Source of the DNA: Tetradesmus obliquus
Lineage: Eukaryota > Chlorophyta > Chlorophyceae > Sphaeropleales > Scenedesmaceae
DNA length: 64,000 nt
Assembly (NCBI GenBank): GCA_030272155.1
Contig: CP126194.1
Coordinates: forward strand, 930,001 to 994,000
Direction of reading: 5' to 3'
Shown here: one piece after another, positions 11,161 to 22,571 of the stretch
Layout: each line of letters opens with the position of its first letter
How positions within the stretch are numbered: position 1 is the first letter of the stretch
Made by a program: the position numbers and the translations under genes
The notes under the pieces: generated by a model
Database searches by the model: none
What the model was told of the DNA's origin: nothing
What the model saw: only the letters and a program-made list of their open reading frames with translations

Positions 11161-14038
11161 CTGCATTATGCAGTGCGCTGCTGGTAGTCCATATGTCCAG
11201 GCTGCTAGCAGCAGCACAGCAGACTAGCGACAATGGTTTGTTGTGGCCGGACAGAGATGGTCAGCACGGGTGCTGTCGGCCTGTTGGCCTGTGCCACCGC
11301 CTAGCGGTCATTGGCAATTTTGGAAAGTTGGGTTTTGCAGTGTTGGTGTTGATGCTGCTGTTGGGGGCTTGCGCCAGGGTGACATGGGCAGTGGGCTACT
11401 AAAGGGCTGTGCATTTGGGTTAGTATGGTAGAGTGCTGATCTTGTCCCCACGTGGTGTGACTGTCACATCAAGGGTGTCCTGCAAGCAGTGGCTCCCGCT
11501 AGGCTATGCAGCTGCTCACACAGCTGCCGGCTTGCATAGTCTACGGGTGCTTGTAATTGTATAGTTTCGTGGGTGAGGCATTGTGTGGCAGAACACATGC
11601 AAGTGTGGCTTTGAATGTGCAGTGCACAGCTGCCATGTCGCTGCTGGCCCATGGGGTTCTGCAGTGTGCGTGCGCTGCTGTAGGTTTGAGCATGATTCCC
11701 GTGCAGTTCTAGTGCCGCCGCTGGCTGCGGCTGCAGCACAAGCACTGCAGTTTAACAGCACATGCGCTGTTAAGACGTGCGGGCGGCAGATCCACTGCTG
11801 CTGGCCTGCAACATGGCTGTGTGTCATACTCTGGAGACTTGTACTACGCTTCTACTTTCTAGTAGAAAGGGGCAATTGCAGGCTGTTTTGTGAAGTGTCT
11901 GGCTCCAGAGGTTTGTGTGCAGTGCCTGACGAGCTCTGTTTCAGAAGCTCGACGCTACGAGTTTTGTGTGCTGTGTGTGCTGAGTGACGCATTGCTGCTG
12001 CTGCGGTGGCGGCTGCTGTTGACTAGGCCACACTACTAGTCAAACGCACCTGGCTGCTCGTTGGATGTAGAACTGCTTTTTGATCTGGGAACATCTGTCG
12101 CGCTGAGGAGACACAACTCTGATCCTATTCCTGGCGATGCTAGCTTGCGTGTTGCGCACACATTTTCTGGGTCGTCAAGTTTCAGTACAGCACACTGTTA
12201 ATATGCAATGCACTCTTGTCGGTTTTAAATCTGTCACCAAATCTGTCATCCAACCGTGGTGGATGTGGCGCCATCAACAGCTGATGGTTGCCTGCCAACA
12301 TGGGGGGGGGGGGCAATGGGAAGCATATGCACAGTCGTCTGGCTCTGCAGATGCTGTGTGCGTTCTGCACAACTTGTATTGCATCCAGCATGCTGGTGCC
12401 AGTCCTTGCTGGCGCTCATGCCTTGAGTTTGTCAGACTGCCACAGCAATGGATGTGCAGGAATGCAACAGTTACATGACAGCGCAGGTGCTGAGTACTGC
12501 GCAATGCATTGGCAGCTGTGAAGCCTCGGCCTGGCTGTGACCATCATGCATGCCAAGCCATCAACCAGAGCATGACAGCGTTTCGCATGCTGTTCGTTGT
12601 GCATATTCGTGAGCATGTGACAGCTCCACGCGCCTTGTGAAGTTGGAGTGCGTGGTGCATTGTGCTGGAGTGTGAGTTCATCGTGGGTGCACTTGTACTT
12701 TTACAATCAGGTAGCTAGCAGCAATGGCACTGCTGCGTCTTGTGCCTTGTCCGCATGATACATGCGTGATTCTCTACTGCTTTGTGGTAGGGGTTGAGAC
12801 AGGCACTCTCTGCTATTCTAGTAGTAAACTGGCTTGTCTTTTTGAAATGCATCTTTGGTGAATGGCACGTGCCACAGCCCAGTTGGTTGCTCGGCTGGGT
12901 TGCAGCGCTGCTGCAGATTATCAACCCGTTTGATCATCAACTCAATAGGCTAGTCGGAGCATGCAGCAGATGTTGCAGCACATCCTGTGCCACTGGCAGT
13001 TCGCCTGTGAGTGAGACTGCTGGCAGTAGCTCTTCTTTGCAATCGGTGTATCGGTCGCTCTAGTTTGCTATGTTGGTCCTGTTCAACAGCCGTCACATTG
13101 TCCATCACAGGAATTTGTATGGCTCCAATCTGTGAAGCACACAGGAGGGGTGGTGCTGCAGCACGCAGCAAGCGGCTACTTGAGCACTTGGCCAAGTGTC
13201 AGCGGCAATGATTGTCCAGCTGTGGCAACGCGGAAGTGTGGTAACAAGTGTTTGGTGAAACCCTGCCTGCTGAGCGTCAGCTCTGCTGTTGCTTGCTTTG
13301 CTGGGTGCGTGCCAGGTGGCCTGCTGCCTGCTTCACACTGGATTATATTTCAGCTTTGCATCGTGACATCAAGTTGACCGACCATGCAAGCCACCGCCAT
13401 ACAGTCTCTCGACGATGAGATTACAAATGCTTCGACCACCACCAACATGGCCACAGGTGAAAACTGCAAATGCAGCCCACGCTGTCATCGCAAACTTTGC
13501 TTGCCAACGTTGGATTTGAACACCTGAAATTCTTGGAGTACACCTTGCACTGCACCACGTTCTCCACAGCAGTGTACAACAAACAACAGCAGCACCAATT
13601 TGGACAAAAATGGAGGTAATTTTGCGCCGCAACCAGCCACAGATCGCCACCTGCTCAGACACAGCACTTGGCGGCAACTCAGTCACCCCGCCATTGCCGC
13701 AACTCACTCACATCAGCAGCCTACCAGCTTCCAGCTGCTGCACACTGCATCACAAAAAACGCCAGCGCTCATCCTGCACTGAGCCATGAGTCAGATGCAC
13801 ATAGCCCGCTTTCCTCAACTTCAAGCCTACTTGCCCAGCCGCTCACGGGCTGCCTTGGCCTCCGCCTCAGGGCTGCCAGCGGGGCTGTTCTCCAGTGCCA
13901 GGGCACGCGCCTTGGCGGGATTGGCGCCTGCAGACACACCACGCGCACACCAGCAGGAGCATCGTCAGCCAGGGGTCAGGCCTTGCCAGGGGTGTGCCGT
14001 TTGAGCAGGGCTTGGAGGTGGTGTGTGTAAACCCCAGT
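11161..14038. other. Long stretch with no recognised complete gene
   Basis: About 2.9 kb, T-rich on the + strand by eye in the left part, with no exon series I could support. It includes a 12-base G run at 12302-12313 and, at the right end, the possible alternative last exon of the leftward lumen-protein gene (13827-13927). Confidence 0.35.
13827..13927 (-). other. Possible alternative terminal exon of the lumen-protein gene
   Basis: After a good acceptor (TGTGTCTGCAG|GC) the leftward strand reads ANPAKARALALENSPAGSPE and onward to RERLGK and a TAG. The composition and clean stop look coding. The phase (two bases before the first full codon) is the same as for the terminal exon at 14039-14166. 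It could therefore replace that exon, or belong to something else. Confidence 0.4.
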
Positions 14039-14285
14039 TTAGAAGCCTCGGCCCATCGCCTTCTCCTGGTTTGCTGGCGTGTTCTTGCTGGGTTTTGGGA
14101 AGTTCTTCCAGCTGAGGCCCTCGGGCTTGGCGTCAATCCCGGCAAGGCCGGAATTCGGCTCGGCCTCTGCAGGCCGGCAGCAGTAGCGAGAGGGATGCAG
14201 CATGTACCGGCATCAACAGCGTTGAGTGTGTTCACTGCCAGATAACAAAACGCAGAAAATAAGCACAATGGCACGCGGCAGCGGC

Positions 14286-14322
<37 letters not shown>

Positions 14323-16187
14323 CCAAGTGGATCAGCGGCGGCGGCGGCAGCAGCAGCAGCGAGTGTCCTGCACGCCAACATCACTTGTGGGCAGGTGTTT
14401 GTCACGGCTGCACAGAGAGCTGTGCGGCTGACCACGTGCTAAGCGTAATTGCACCCTGCAGCCTGTTGAGCAAACGAGTGTCACAGCACCCCCAACAGCA
14501 GTGCATCATCCACAGGAGGTAGGTTTGCCAGCACACCCTGCACCTCGGCAAGCTGGCCTACCAGCCTCCACATATATTAGCAGCACTGATTCTACAGGTA
14601 CTTACGGAACCGGCTCCCCACTTTGGGCTTAGGCAATAAGCTGTTAGAGTCTTGGCCCAAAGTGGAGGGCCAGTTCCGTGTCAAGCTAGGCAGCAGCAGT
14701 GCAATGAACGACGCTAACGGCTTATCAAACCAGTGGTACTCAAGGAACTGTCCCTCCACCTTGGGCCCTGGCACTGCTTTAGGCAGCAGCAGCGCAATGC
14801 AAGACACCAGCAGCTTACTAAGCCAGGGGTACTCACGGAACTGTCCCTCCACCTTGGGCCCTGGCACGCCCTTAGGGGGGTCCTGTGCGTCCAGCTTGTT
14901 GAGCAGCTTGCCCACGGGACCAGCCAGCTCGGGAATGGCCGGGTTGAGGGGCGAGGCCAGCGCAGGAGCAGTGGAGGAGGCCTGCGGCGGTAAGGAGAGT
15001 AGCAGTAAGAGATCAGCAAGGTGAAGTACAGCAGAGAGTTGTTGAGGGGTGATGAGAGGTGAGAGCCGCTGGCAGTGTGGCTAGTTGATCAGCTTGCCCA
15101 CAGGGCCCGCCAGCTCGGGAATGGCCGGGTTGAGGGGCAAGGAGGCCAGCGCAGGAGCAGTGGAGGAGGCCTGCGGCGGTGAGGGGAGTAGCAGTAGAAG
15201 GTTAGCAAGGTGAAGTACAGCAGAGAGTTGTTGAGGGGTGATGGACGGGGAGAGCAGGATGGCTTGTTGAGCAGCTTGCCCACGGGGCCCGCCAGCTCAG
15301 GGATGGCAGGGTTGACGGGGGTGGCAGCCAGCGCAGGGCTGGAGGAGGCCTGCGGAGGTAAGACAGGGGATGGGAAGGCAGAGGAGCACAGTGTGCAGCA
15401 GGGTGAGTGAATGTTTGAGGTTTGCTGAGAAGGTTTGGACGGGTTGAAGAGGTGACAGCCAGCGCATGGCCGGTGGAGGCCTGTATGTGGTGCGGGTGAG
15501 GGCAGGGGAGGGGCAGCAGAAGTAGAATGGTTCGTTGCGTATGGTTTGTTGAAAAATGATGGCGCGGTTGAGGGGAACGGAGGCCAGAGCAGGGCTGGCG
15601 GAGGCCTGCAGGTGGTGCCGTGAGGGCAGTGGAGGGAAACGGGCGGGTGTTGGAAGGGTGCAGCAGAGCATTGACGAGAGATGCAAGGGCAGGGCAGCAG
15701 CAGGGACAGGTGTCAAAAGTTGTGCTCGGCGCGTTGATGGCTGTGTGCTGTCCATGTGGACATGTTATGCATGTGGAGTGCTGCTGAGAAGATGATTGCT
15801 GTGCTACCTGAGAATTTCGTTGCTGCCAGCATGAGTGCGCAACAGCACTGCGCTATTATGCATGCATAACAAACAGCAGTTGCTGTGCCAAGATGGCATA
15901 CCCAGGTCCAAGGTTGACGGTTGATCCTGACAGGAAAAAAAGAGCGATAAAAGCACATAGCGCTGTTTGCAGCAGGTATCAAGACGCCAATGTGCAGTTT
16001 TGAAGGCAGTGCAAGGATGGACCCAGGTAATCCCACTCACCAAGAGCACTGCTGCTGCAGCAGCAGCAACGAAGCCAGTCATTGGCTTGTTGGGCTGGTG
16101 CACTGCCATCACACGCACAGCACGGCGTGTTGCCGGCTTGGCAGTGCCCTGCTTGAAACTGGCCTGGCGGAAGCTGATGCAAGCCAT
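14039..16187 (-). CDS. Predicted thylakoid-lumen protein
   Basis: Exons 16041-16187, 14837-14981 and 14039-14166 join in phase to give 139 residues. The N-terminus is a typical bipartite plastid signal: a basic Ser/Thr/Ala-rich transit stretch (MACISFRQASFKQGTAKPAT), then a hydrophobic core. The core runs across the intron into SSTAPALAS, an A-X-A site as cut by the thylakoid processing peptidase. The mature part (PLNPAIPELAGPVGKLLNKL, PGPKVEGQF, then a Lys-rich tail ending MGRGF) is about 80 residues with no Cys or cofactor motif. I do not recognise the family. Intron 1 is 1.06 kb and contains four more copies of the start of exon 2; intron 2 contains extra copies of its end. The signal-peptide logic is what selects the 14981 copy as the true exon. 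Confidence 0.65.
14598..14770. repeat. Extra copies of the exon 2 end (PKVEGQF segment)
   Basis: The segment coding GPKVEGQF plus its splice donor (true copy ending at 14837) recurs at about 14735-14770 in the same orientation. It recurs again at about 14598-14632 in the same orientation and at about 14654-14690 inverted. The last two form an imperfect inverted repeat with a short spacer. Confidence 0.7.
15086..15605 (-). repeat. Four extra copies of the exon 2 acceptor edge
   Basis: Acceptor-plus-exon copies begin at 15170, 15349, 15483 and 15605 (leftward), each opening with GCAG|GCCTCC or a close variant. The first two keep most of the peptide NPAIPELAGPVGKL. The two farthest copies are eroded. 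Spacing is about 120-190 bp. Confidence 0.85.
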
Positions 16188-16940
16188 GTTGAGCAGGAGC
16201 AACTGTCAATGTCGACGGAAGTGGGTCGTGCTGTCAGGCGATCAAAGGAGTTGCTTAGGTTCAGATTGCAATGGTGACCAATGTAAGTTCAATACCAATG
16301 CGCGACTGCATTTGTGCCGCGAGCCTTCAGAGATCCATTGTTACTCGCATGCTTGAAGCACGTTTGACGCATTCTTGGAGCTCCAAGAGGCGGTGTCACC
16401 CTCGGCCTCGATGTATTGCGAAGTCCGCGAACCATCCCAGAGGCACAAAAAACCTAAAAACTCGTAAATCAGTTGCATCAGTGCAGACAGCATCGAGAGG
16501 GCGAGCAGTGCAGCCGATGTTCACCATCACAGTGTGAACAGCAGTTACAACAATGCCAGTTGTCAGCGGTACATATGGATGCATGCGACAGAGGCTGTTC
16601 TTTTCTCCAACAAGCAAAACATGATTTACGAGGTTCACAATTTTTCAGTCACAGCCTCAACACCAACTTGCCCTTGAAGGGCATGCAGCACCCACCCAAA
16701 CAGGATGCATGCAACTGCGCAGTGCAGAACTCCAAGCGCAACACAGCAAGCAGCACACAGCAAGACTTTGGTGATAAATCCACGTCCTGCTACTTGCACA
16801 TCCATGCGTCGCAGCATACGACCAGTGGTGCACAGAAGCCGCAGCGCTGAAAGATGCCATGATTTTGCACGCCTTCACACACCCGCTGCACCTGCGCTGC
16901 TTTAGAGCTGGGTGGTGATAACACTGCATCCGATCGCTGG
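16188..16940. other. Intergenic, no gene seen
   Basis: This lies between the start of the lumen-protein gene and the end of BTB copy a, both leftward. It should hold the 3' end of the BTB copy and the promoter of the lumen-protein gene. No motif was recognised. Confidence 0.35.
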
Positions 16941-18862
16941 TCACTCCACGCTGTGCACGTGCAGCTGCAGCAGCATCTCGCCTGCAGCGGGCAGGCCTGC
17001 AGCAGCCCATGCCGCCTCATCCCAGCCGTCACCAGCCATGGGCGGCAGCCCATCAAAGTACTTTGCAATGCCGCATGACCTGTTACCTGACAAGCACGCA
17101 GTGCTCATCGGCCTCACTACACCACCCCAGCTGAGTGTGCAGGTGAACTTATAGAACATGCCCTCTGGCATGGAGTCCACCACAGCACCCAGCCCCACAA
17201 CCGTACCACCGCGCTGCTGTGAACACTTGAGCACCATCCTCCACGCAACACCGCACATTGGGGGGCTGCAGCTGGGGCTGCGGATGTTACACATGCATAA
17301 GCGCAAACTGTCCCTGCAAGCCTGCCGCAGCTGCTTCACTGGCAGCCGCCACTGCAGCCGCACGCCATCCCCCAGCGGCACGATCTGGCGGGGACCCAGC
17401 AGCCAGCTTGCATGAACATCTCTGATCCGCTGCAGCCCTCCTGCAAGCTCATCACCCACGGCAATGCGCTGCAATGACTGCAGCCGCTTCAGCTGCTCAG
17501 CATGATCGCCAAGCACTCCCTTCTGCTTGGTGTCTGCTGCACGCACAGCACAAGACAGCGCAAAGGCAGACAGCTGCGGGGCACGCACATATGGTGCCAG
17601 CACTCTCTTTGCTAGAGCTTTTAGCTGCTTGGTGCCTGGCACTGCCTTTATGTACTGCGCCTCTGCACACTGCTGCGCTGTGTACAGCACTGTGTCCTCT
17701 GCTGCCACACGCAGCTGGTCCGAGCTCAGCAGCAGCAGCACTGCTGGCAGCGGCGGAGCCAGCAGCAGCCGCTGTAGTTCTGCATCTGCCCACACTGCCT
17801 CCAGGTCACCCAGCTGCGCAACCAGCAGCCGCTGCACACTGCCACCTGTGTCTGCTGCTTTGCTGGCCGCCAGGTCTGTTGCACCGCATCTGCAGCAGCT
17901 GCTGCTCTTGACAAATGCAGGCAGCAGCTTCAGCAGGCAGGCAGGCCAGGCGGGCACTGCTGCAAGCTCGTGCATTGCTGCGGCTGACAGGCCTTGCTCT
18001 GATGCTGCTGCAGCTTCCAGCGCTTGCACTGCCTGCTGCAGTGCGGCCTCTGCATGCACCATGTCTGCAATGACCACTGCGTGCACCAGCTGCTGCTGCT
18101 CTAGGCTGCTTATAGAATCTGGCACGCCGTACGTGGCTGCAACGACTGCTTCTGCTGCTGGCAGCTGCTCTGCAGTGTCGATGGTCAGGTGCACGGCAGG
18201 GCGCTGCGCGGCTGCAGCAGCGCTGCAGCTGCATGTGGCGGCTGCATTGCTGGTGCTGGGTGAAGCATCCGACTGCCAGTGCTGCGCCTGCGGATGCAGC
18301 AGATGCAGTATACAAGTCACTCTGAGGCATCAGTTGCCTACGGCTCACCAGCAAGCTATAGCCCTTACAGTGCATCAGACTGCAGAGGCCCTTGTTTGAA
18401 TGCAGACAAACATGGCGACACTGCTCTGCCCGGTCTGCGCCACTGACGTATGGTACAACGGTCATACTCTTTATACTTTCAAACATCAGTGGGCTTGGAA
18501 TCACCAGCACCAAGAACCCATGGGATCACCAGCACCAGACAGCTAGTGAACTGTAGTGCAACGTTACCCTTCAAGCATGCAGACACACAGCACCACTGCT
18601 GTGCATGTTCCGTGCCACACCAACATGTGCCCTGAAGTACTCGCTGGTGAACAAGATCAGCTTGTGGCCAGGCAGCACTGCCAGCTGCAGTGGCTCCTGC
18701 ACTGCTGCCACTGCTGCATTGTCACTGCTGCTGTTGCGCCTCGCGCGTTTTGTGTGCTGGGCCATCCTCATCGGCCTCGTCTGCTTCCGCTGGTCTTCGC
18801 AGATTAATCAAATCAATGTCCGAAAGGTCCGTCTGCTTGAAGTAGCCTGCTAATGAGGCCAA
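16941..18862 (-). pseudogene. BTB-BACK-MATH-like protein, copy a (disrupted first exon)
   Basis: Two exons in the pattern of the intact copy at 37275-39067. Exon 2 (16941-18287, 449 codons) is fully open. It has the second half of the BTB fold (TIDTAEQLPAAEAVVAATYG), a BACK-like helical region (QLGDLEAVWADAELQRLLL) and a C-terminal MATH-like part (SCSPPMCGVAWRM; ends HVHSVE). Exon 1 (18625-18862) has two lesions against the other copies: the ATG has become TTG at 18862-18860, and one extra A in CACAAAACGCG shifts the frame midway. Its length (238 nt) is 3n+1, where the other copies are 3n. The donor has also drifted from CAG|GT to CAT|GT. It is head-to-head with F-box copy 1. It is probably a recent pseudogene, though assembly error or a downstream start is possible. 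Confidence 0.7.
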
Positions 18863-19288
18863 TCTGGTGCCTCCTGTGCCTTGTGCTGTGTGCTGCTTGG
18901 CCTGCCAGGCTCGCACACCTCCCTGCAGGTGGTCGGGTGCTACCTGACTTGCAAGCTACAAGGAACCTAGTTTCGGCAGAAATAAACGAAGCGTTCTCCA
19001 GTTAGTTCACAATCACTGCACACGGTGAGGATAGTTCACAACGTGCTCGCTGATTATGTGTGACATGTTGCGGTGCTAGCGTATCATGTGACAGTTCACG
19101 CAGGTATGATTGTAAACCGTGGGCTTTGACGGCAAGAAATGTGAACCAAAGGCAATGCGTGGCAAGTTCTTGCTCCCGCCTGACAGCATTTGAACTGTCT
19201 GTTGCCTAAGAACTGCGGCAAAGATCTGCTTCACATTTGCAGCATTTGAACGCAACTTGGTATAAGTGTCTCAGTCTCAGGAGCAGGC
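18863..19288. promoter_or_regulatory. Shared divergent promoter, pair 1
   Basis: 426 bp separate the BTB-a start position from the F-box copy 1 ATG. The 11-mer ATCAGCGAGCA, found in all four array promoters, lies on the - strand at 19044-19054, about 182 bp from the BTB start. Confidence 0.6.
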
Positions 19289-21024
19289 ATGGCAAAGCAG
19301 GTGCAGGGGTCTTCTAGACCAGGCTACATTACAACACCTGCAGTAGCAGGTTGCTGCAGGAGAGCCACAGCAAGTATCTGCACCAAATAGCTGCAGCACA
19401 GCCGTCAAGCTATGTGTACAATCCTGTTCTTGTTTTGAATGTGCTATAGCAGGTCAGGACATGAAAGGGGCAGCATGTGGGCTGCTGAGCATTTTCACAA
19501 CACACACTGTAGCTCAAGCCCTGAATGCTGCCACATAACAACATACCTGCCACACCGTACGCCTGTTACTCTGCATCCATCTCCACTGCAACCCTAATTG
19601 CAGAAGAAGCAGCGGCAACGACAGCAGCAGCAGCAGCAGCAACCTCACCTGCCACATGAGGTGCTCACCCTGGTCCTGCAGCGCATCAAGCAGCGGCAGC
19701 GCCTGCGCAGCTGCTCCCTGGTCAGCCGTGCCTGGAGAGCAGCGGCAGCAGCAGCCACCACAGCCATCTCGCAGGAACTTGCCTCCCGCAGCAGCAGCAG
19801 CCTGACGCAGTGGCTGCGTGCACATGGCGGCAACTTAACACAGCTCAAGTTGACCTCAAACCGTAATGAGCAGAGCCTGTGCCTGCCTTACGCACAGTTG
19901 ACGCAGCTGCGCAGCTGCAGCTTGAACGGATTCCTGCTGCAGACGGAGCTAGCGGCTGGTGCAGCTGGCAGCAGCAGCAGCAGACAGGGTGGCAGCAGCT
20001 TTTCTTGCGCGCAGGGCAGCAGCAGGCAGGGGGCCAGCCGTGGCAGCCACCCGCTGTGCCACCTCAGCAGCCTAACAAAGCTGTCACTGTCCCACATACT
20101 TATTGACAACTTTTTCATCAAAGGAGGCCTGCGCAGCTTGTCAGTACTCACAGCGCTGCAGGATGTGGCACTCGGCAATGACATCAAGGTGCACTGCGAT
20201 GCCAAACAGCAGCAGGAGCATCTGCTGTGCCTGCAGCAGCTCACGCAGCTCACACGCATCGAGCTGGACCCCTGCTACCTTCCAACAGCAGCTGCAGCAC
20301 CCTTCAGCGCATTGCAGCAGCTGCAGCGTCTGGAGCTGAAGCAAACTCTGAGGCCTGAGCAGGCTGCCAGGTTGTTAGCTGAGCTGCCAGCCTCGCTCAC
20401 CCACCTGCAATTTGAATGGGCCGGCAAGCAGCAGCTAGGCCTCAGCAATGTGGCAGGCATTTCCGGCCTAACAGCGCTGCAGACGCTGCGCATCCAGCGC
20501 TGGAGCTGTTACAAACTACATGGCAAAGGCGGCCTGGACCCGCTGCTGCTGGCGCGCATGCAGCAGCTGCAGGTGCTAGAGCTGGGATGGCTGGGCAGGG
20601 ACGCACTGCCTGCGCTGCTGCAGGTGATGCCGCAGCTGAGCAGCCTTGAGCAGCTGGACATGGAGTGTGGCGCTGTAGCGGTGCTGCCAGCAAGCGAAGC
20701 AGCCAGGTGCGGGCTTGAGCGCAATGGAGTGGCGATGATGCTGTGGTTGCTGATGGCACCTGCGCGTCACTAAACATTCTTTGCAAACAGCATGTGCTTC
20801 GGTTGAAAACGTGCCAGGCGGACCTGTTCACACAACCTGACCACACCCCTGCACCACCTGATGCTCTCTGACTTGAAGTCCAAGCTGTCTCTCCTGCTGC
20901 TGCTGCTGCCGCTGTACCGCCTCAAACCCACTGCCTTGCTAATGCTCCTCTTTGCCTGATCGCCACTGCCGCCTGCTCTGCCCCGCCTACCCTCCAGGTA
21001 CTCCGGCCTGCTGCCGGCCTCCCA

Positions 21025-21076
21025 GCACCTGTCCAAGCTGGTGCTGCGCAGCACCTGTCCAAGCTAGTGCTGCGCG
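21025..21076 (+). repeat. 26-bp tandem duplication in F-box copy 1 exon 3
   Basis: Two adjacent copies of GCACCTGTCCAAGCT..., 26 bp each, differ at two positions. Copies 2 and 3 of the gene have the unit once. Exon 3 is 585 nt here; 559 nt, after removing 26, fits the phase. Confidence 0.95.
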
Positions 21077-22020
21077 GCACCGCACGCATGCTGCCCGACG
21101 CGCGCTACGGCTGCCCTCTGTTTGCGGGGCGGCATCTCCCTCGGCTGCAGCAGCTGGCATTCGGGTGGGACCCAGAGGCCGGAGAGGACCCTGTTGAGGA
21201 TGCTGATGATCTGCCGCCGCCTTTCTTGGACAGTGAGGCAATGCAGGCCATGGTCGGCTGCTGCCCTGCGCTGCATACACTGCTGGCGCCGGGCTGTGTG
21301 ACAAACGATGCGCAGCTGGCGCCGCTGCTGCAGCTGACTGCGCTGAGCGAGCTCTTCCTTGCAGGAGATGAGATAGACGACGAGTTCGCGGAGCAGCAGC
21401 TGACTCTGCTTGGCGGCCTGAGGCACCTGCATGTGTACTACGCCGCAGAGCTGACTGATGAGGGTGTGGGCCAGCTCACTGCGCTGACTGGCCTGCGCAG
21501 CTTGTCGCTGTATGACTGCGGCATCAACGAAGGAATGCAGGATGCGGATGAGGAAGGGTTACTGGAGCTGCGCTACCAAAAAGTGAGTGAGAGTGTGTCC
21601 CGCGCTTTTTCACACAGAGATGTGCGAGTTGCGCAGGCAGGTACAGGCATTGCAGCGCGTGGTGTGCTGATAGAGTGGTTGGCCGCATCTGCTCTGTTGT
21701 TTGTTGGACTGCACAAATGCCGCTGTGCTGCATGGCTCGTATGTGGCAGTTCTACCAGTTAGAGCTGCAGCTGTGCCCATCATCAGCACATGCCTATCCA
21801 CCGCCCCCACTGGGCCTACCTCCTCATGCGGCACGACCCTGCCGCTGCTGCTGCTGCTGCTGTTGCTATGCTGCTGTGTCAGTCCACTGGCGAAAGTGTG
21901 TCGCAGCAGCTGCGGCGGCGCTGCCGGCGTGCTGCGCTGCTGGCGGCGCTGGAGGCTGAGGAGAAGGCAGGCGGCATGGAGGCGCCCGGTGAGCAAGGTT
22001 GGGGTTTATGGGTGGGGCAG

Positions 22021-22105
22021 GCGGCAGCGCTGCAGCATGATGATGTGGCAAAGTGGCGCTGCTGGCAGCCCTGGAGGCTGAGGAGGAGGCAGGCGGCATG
22101 GAGGT
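22021..22105 (+). repeat. Degenerate second copy of F-box copy 1 exon 4
   Basis: A stretch ending GAGGTGCTCG|GTGAGG repeats the end of exon 4 and its donor (true edge at 21988), about 115 bp downstream within the intron. Confidence 0.7.
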
Positions 22106-22571
22106 GCTCGGTGAGGGTGTGTGGGCAGGTGGGGTGGGGGGCGCAACACTGCAGCACAGTAAAGCACGGGACTGGCACAGCAGTGCTGAATGTGGGTTGT
22201 TTTGAATTGATACAATGCAGCTTCTGACAAGGAAGAGCAGGGTGACCCTGGTGCCTTGATAAGGCACGCCTGGAAGATTGCAGGGTGCGCAGTCACATGG
22301 GCTGCAGGCGGCAGGCTGCGAGTGGCTGATCTGGATTGCGCTGTGTACGCTGCTGCTGTGTGCTGCAGGTGCGCTGCAGGCGCTGCTGGGGGCCCACTGC
22401 AGGTCATGCCAGCAGCTGCGTGGGCAGCTGGAGGCGGCGCAATCGCGCGCTGACTCTGCAGAAGCAGAGGTGGATAGGATGACTGCACGGTGGCTCAAAG
22501 CGAGCCAGCAGCTGAGAATGACGAGGGCGGAGCTGGACGCTGCAAAGGCGAAGGATCAGCAGCTGCGCTAG

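Larger units (their letters stand above)
19289..22571 (+). pseudogene. F-box/leucine-rich protein, copy 1 (26-bp frameshifting duplication)
   Basis: Exons 19289-19300 (MAKQ only), 19604-20706, 20998-21582, 21883-21988 and 22369-22571. The F-box lies at about residues 18-50 (LPHEVLTLVLQRI, SLVSRAWRAAA). Leucine-rich segments follow (LTQLRSCSL, LQQLTQLTRIEL, LLARMQQLQVLELGWLG), then the acidic loop DPVEDADDLPPPFLD and more leucine-rich units. Exons 4-5 give a basic/Ala-rich helix and a C-terminal coiled coil. All phases match copies 2 and 3 except in exon 3. There a 26-bp tandem duplication (21025-21050 repeated at 21051-21076) puts a TAG in frame. Removing it restores a 660-residue protein, the same length as copy 2. 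Expected role: substrate adaptor of an SCF-type ubiquitin ligase, with leucine-rich repeats binding the target. It is a pseudogene unless the duplication is an assembly artefact. Confidence 0.75.

Noticed and set aside
12302..12313. Run of 12 G
   Set aside because: A lone homopolymer in non-coding sequence; possible sequencing-length uncertainty and no associated feature.
15902..15926. A 25-nt candidate exon in intron 1 of the lumen-protein gene
   Set aside because: It has splice-like ends, but including it breaks the phase; skipping it gives a proper signal peptide with an A-X-A site.
17527..18399. Long + strand frame of 290 codons
   Set aside because: It is antisense to BTB copy a exon 2, which shows family conservation; the + frame is only Ser/Ala/Cys-rich from GC-rich codons.
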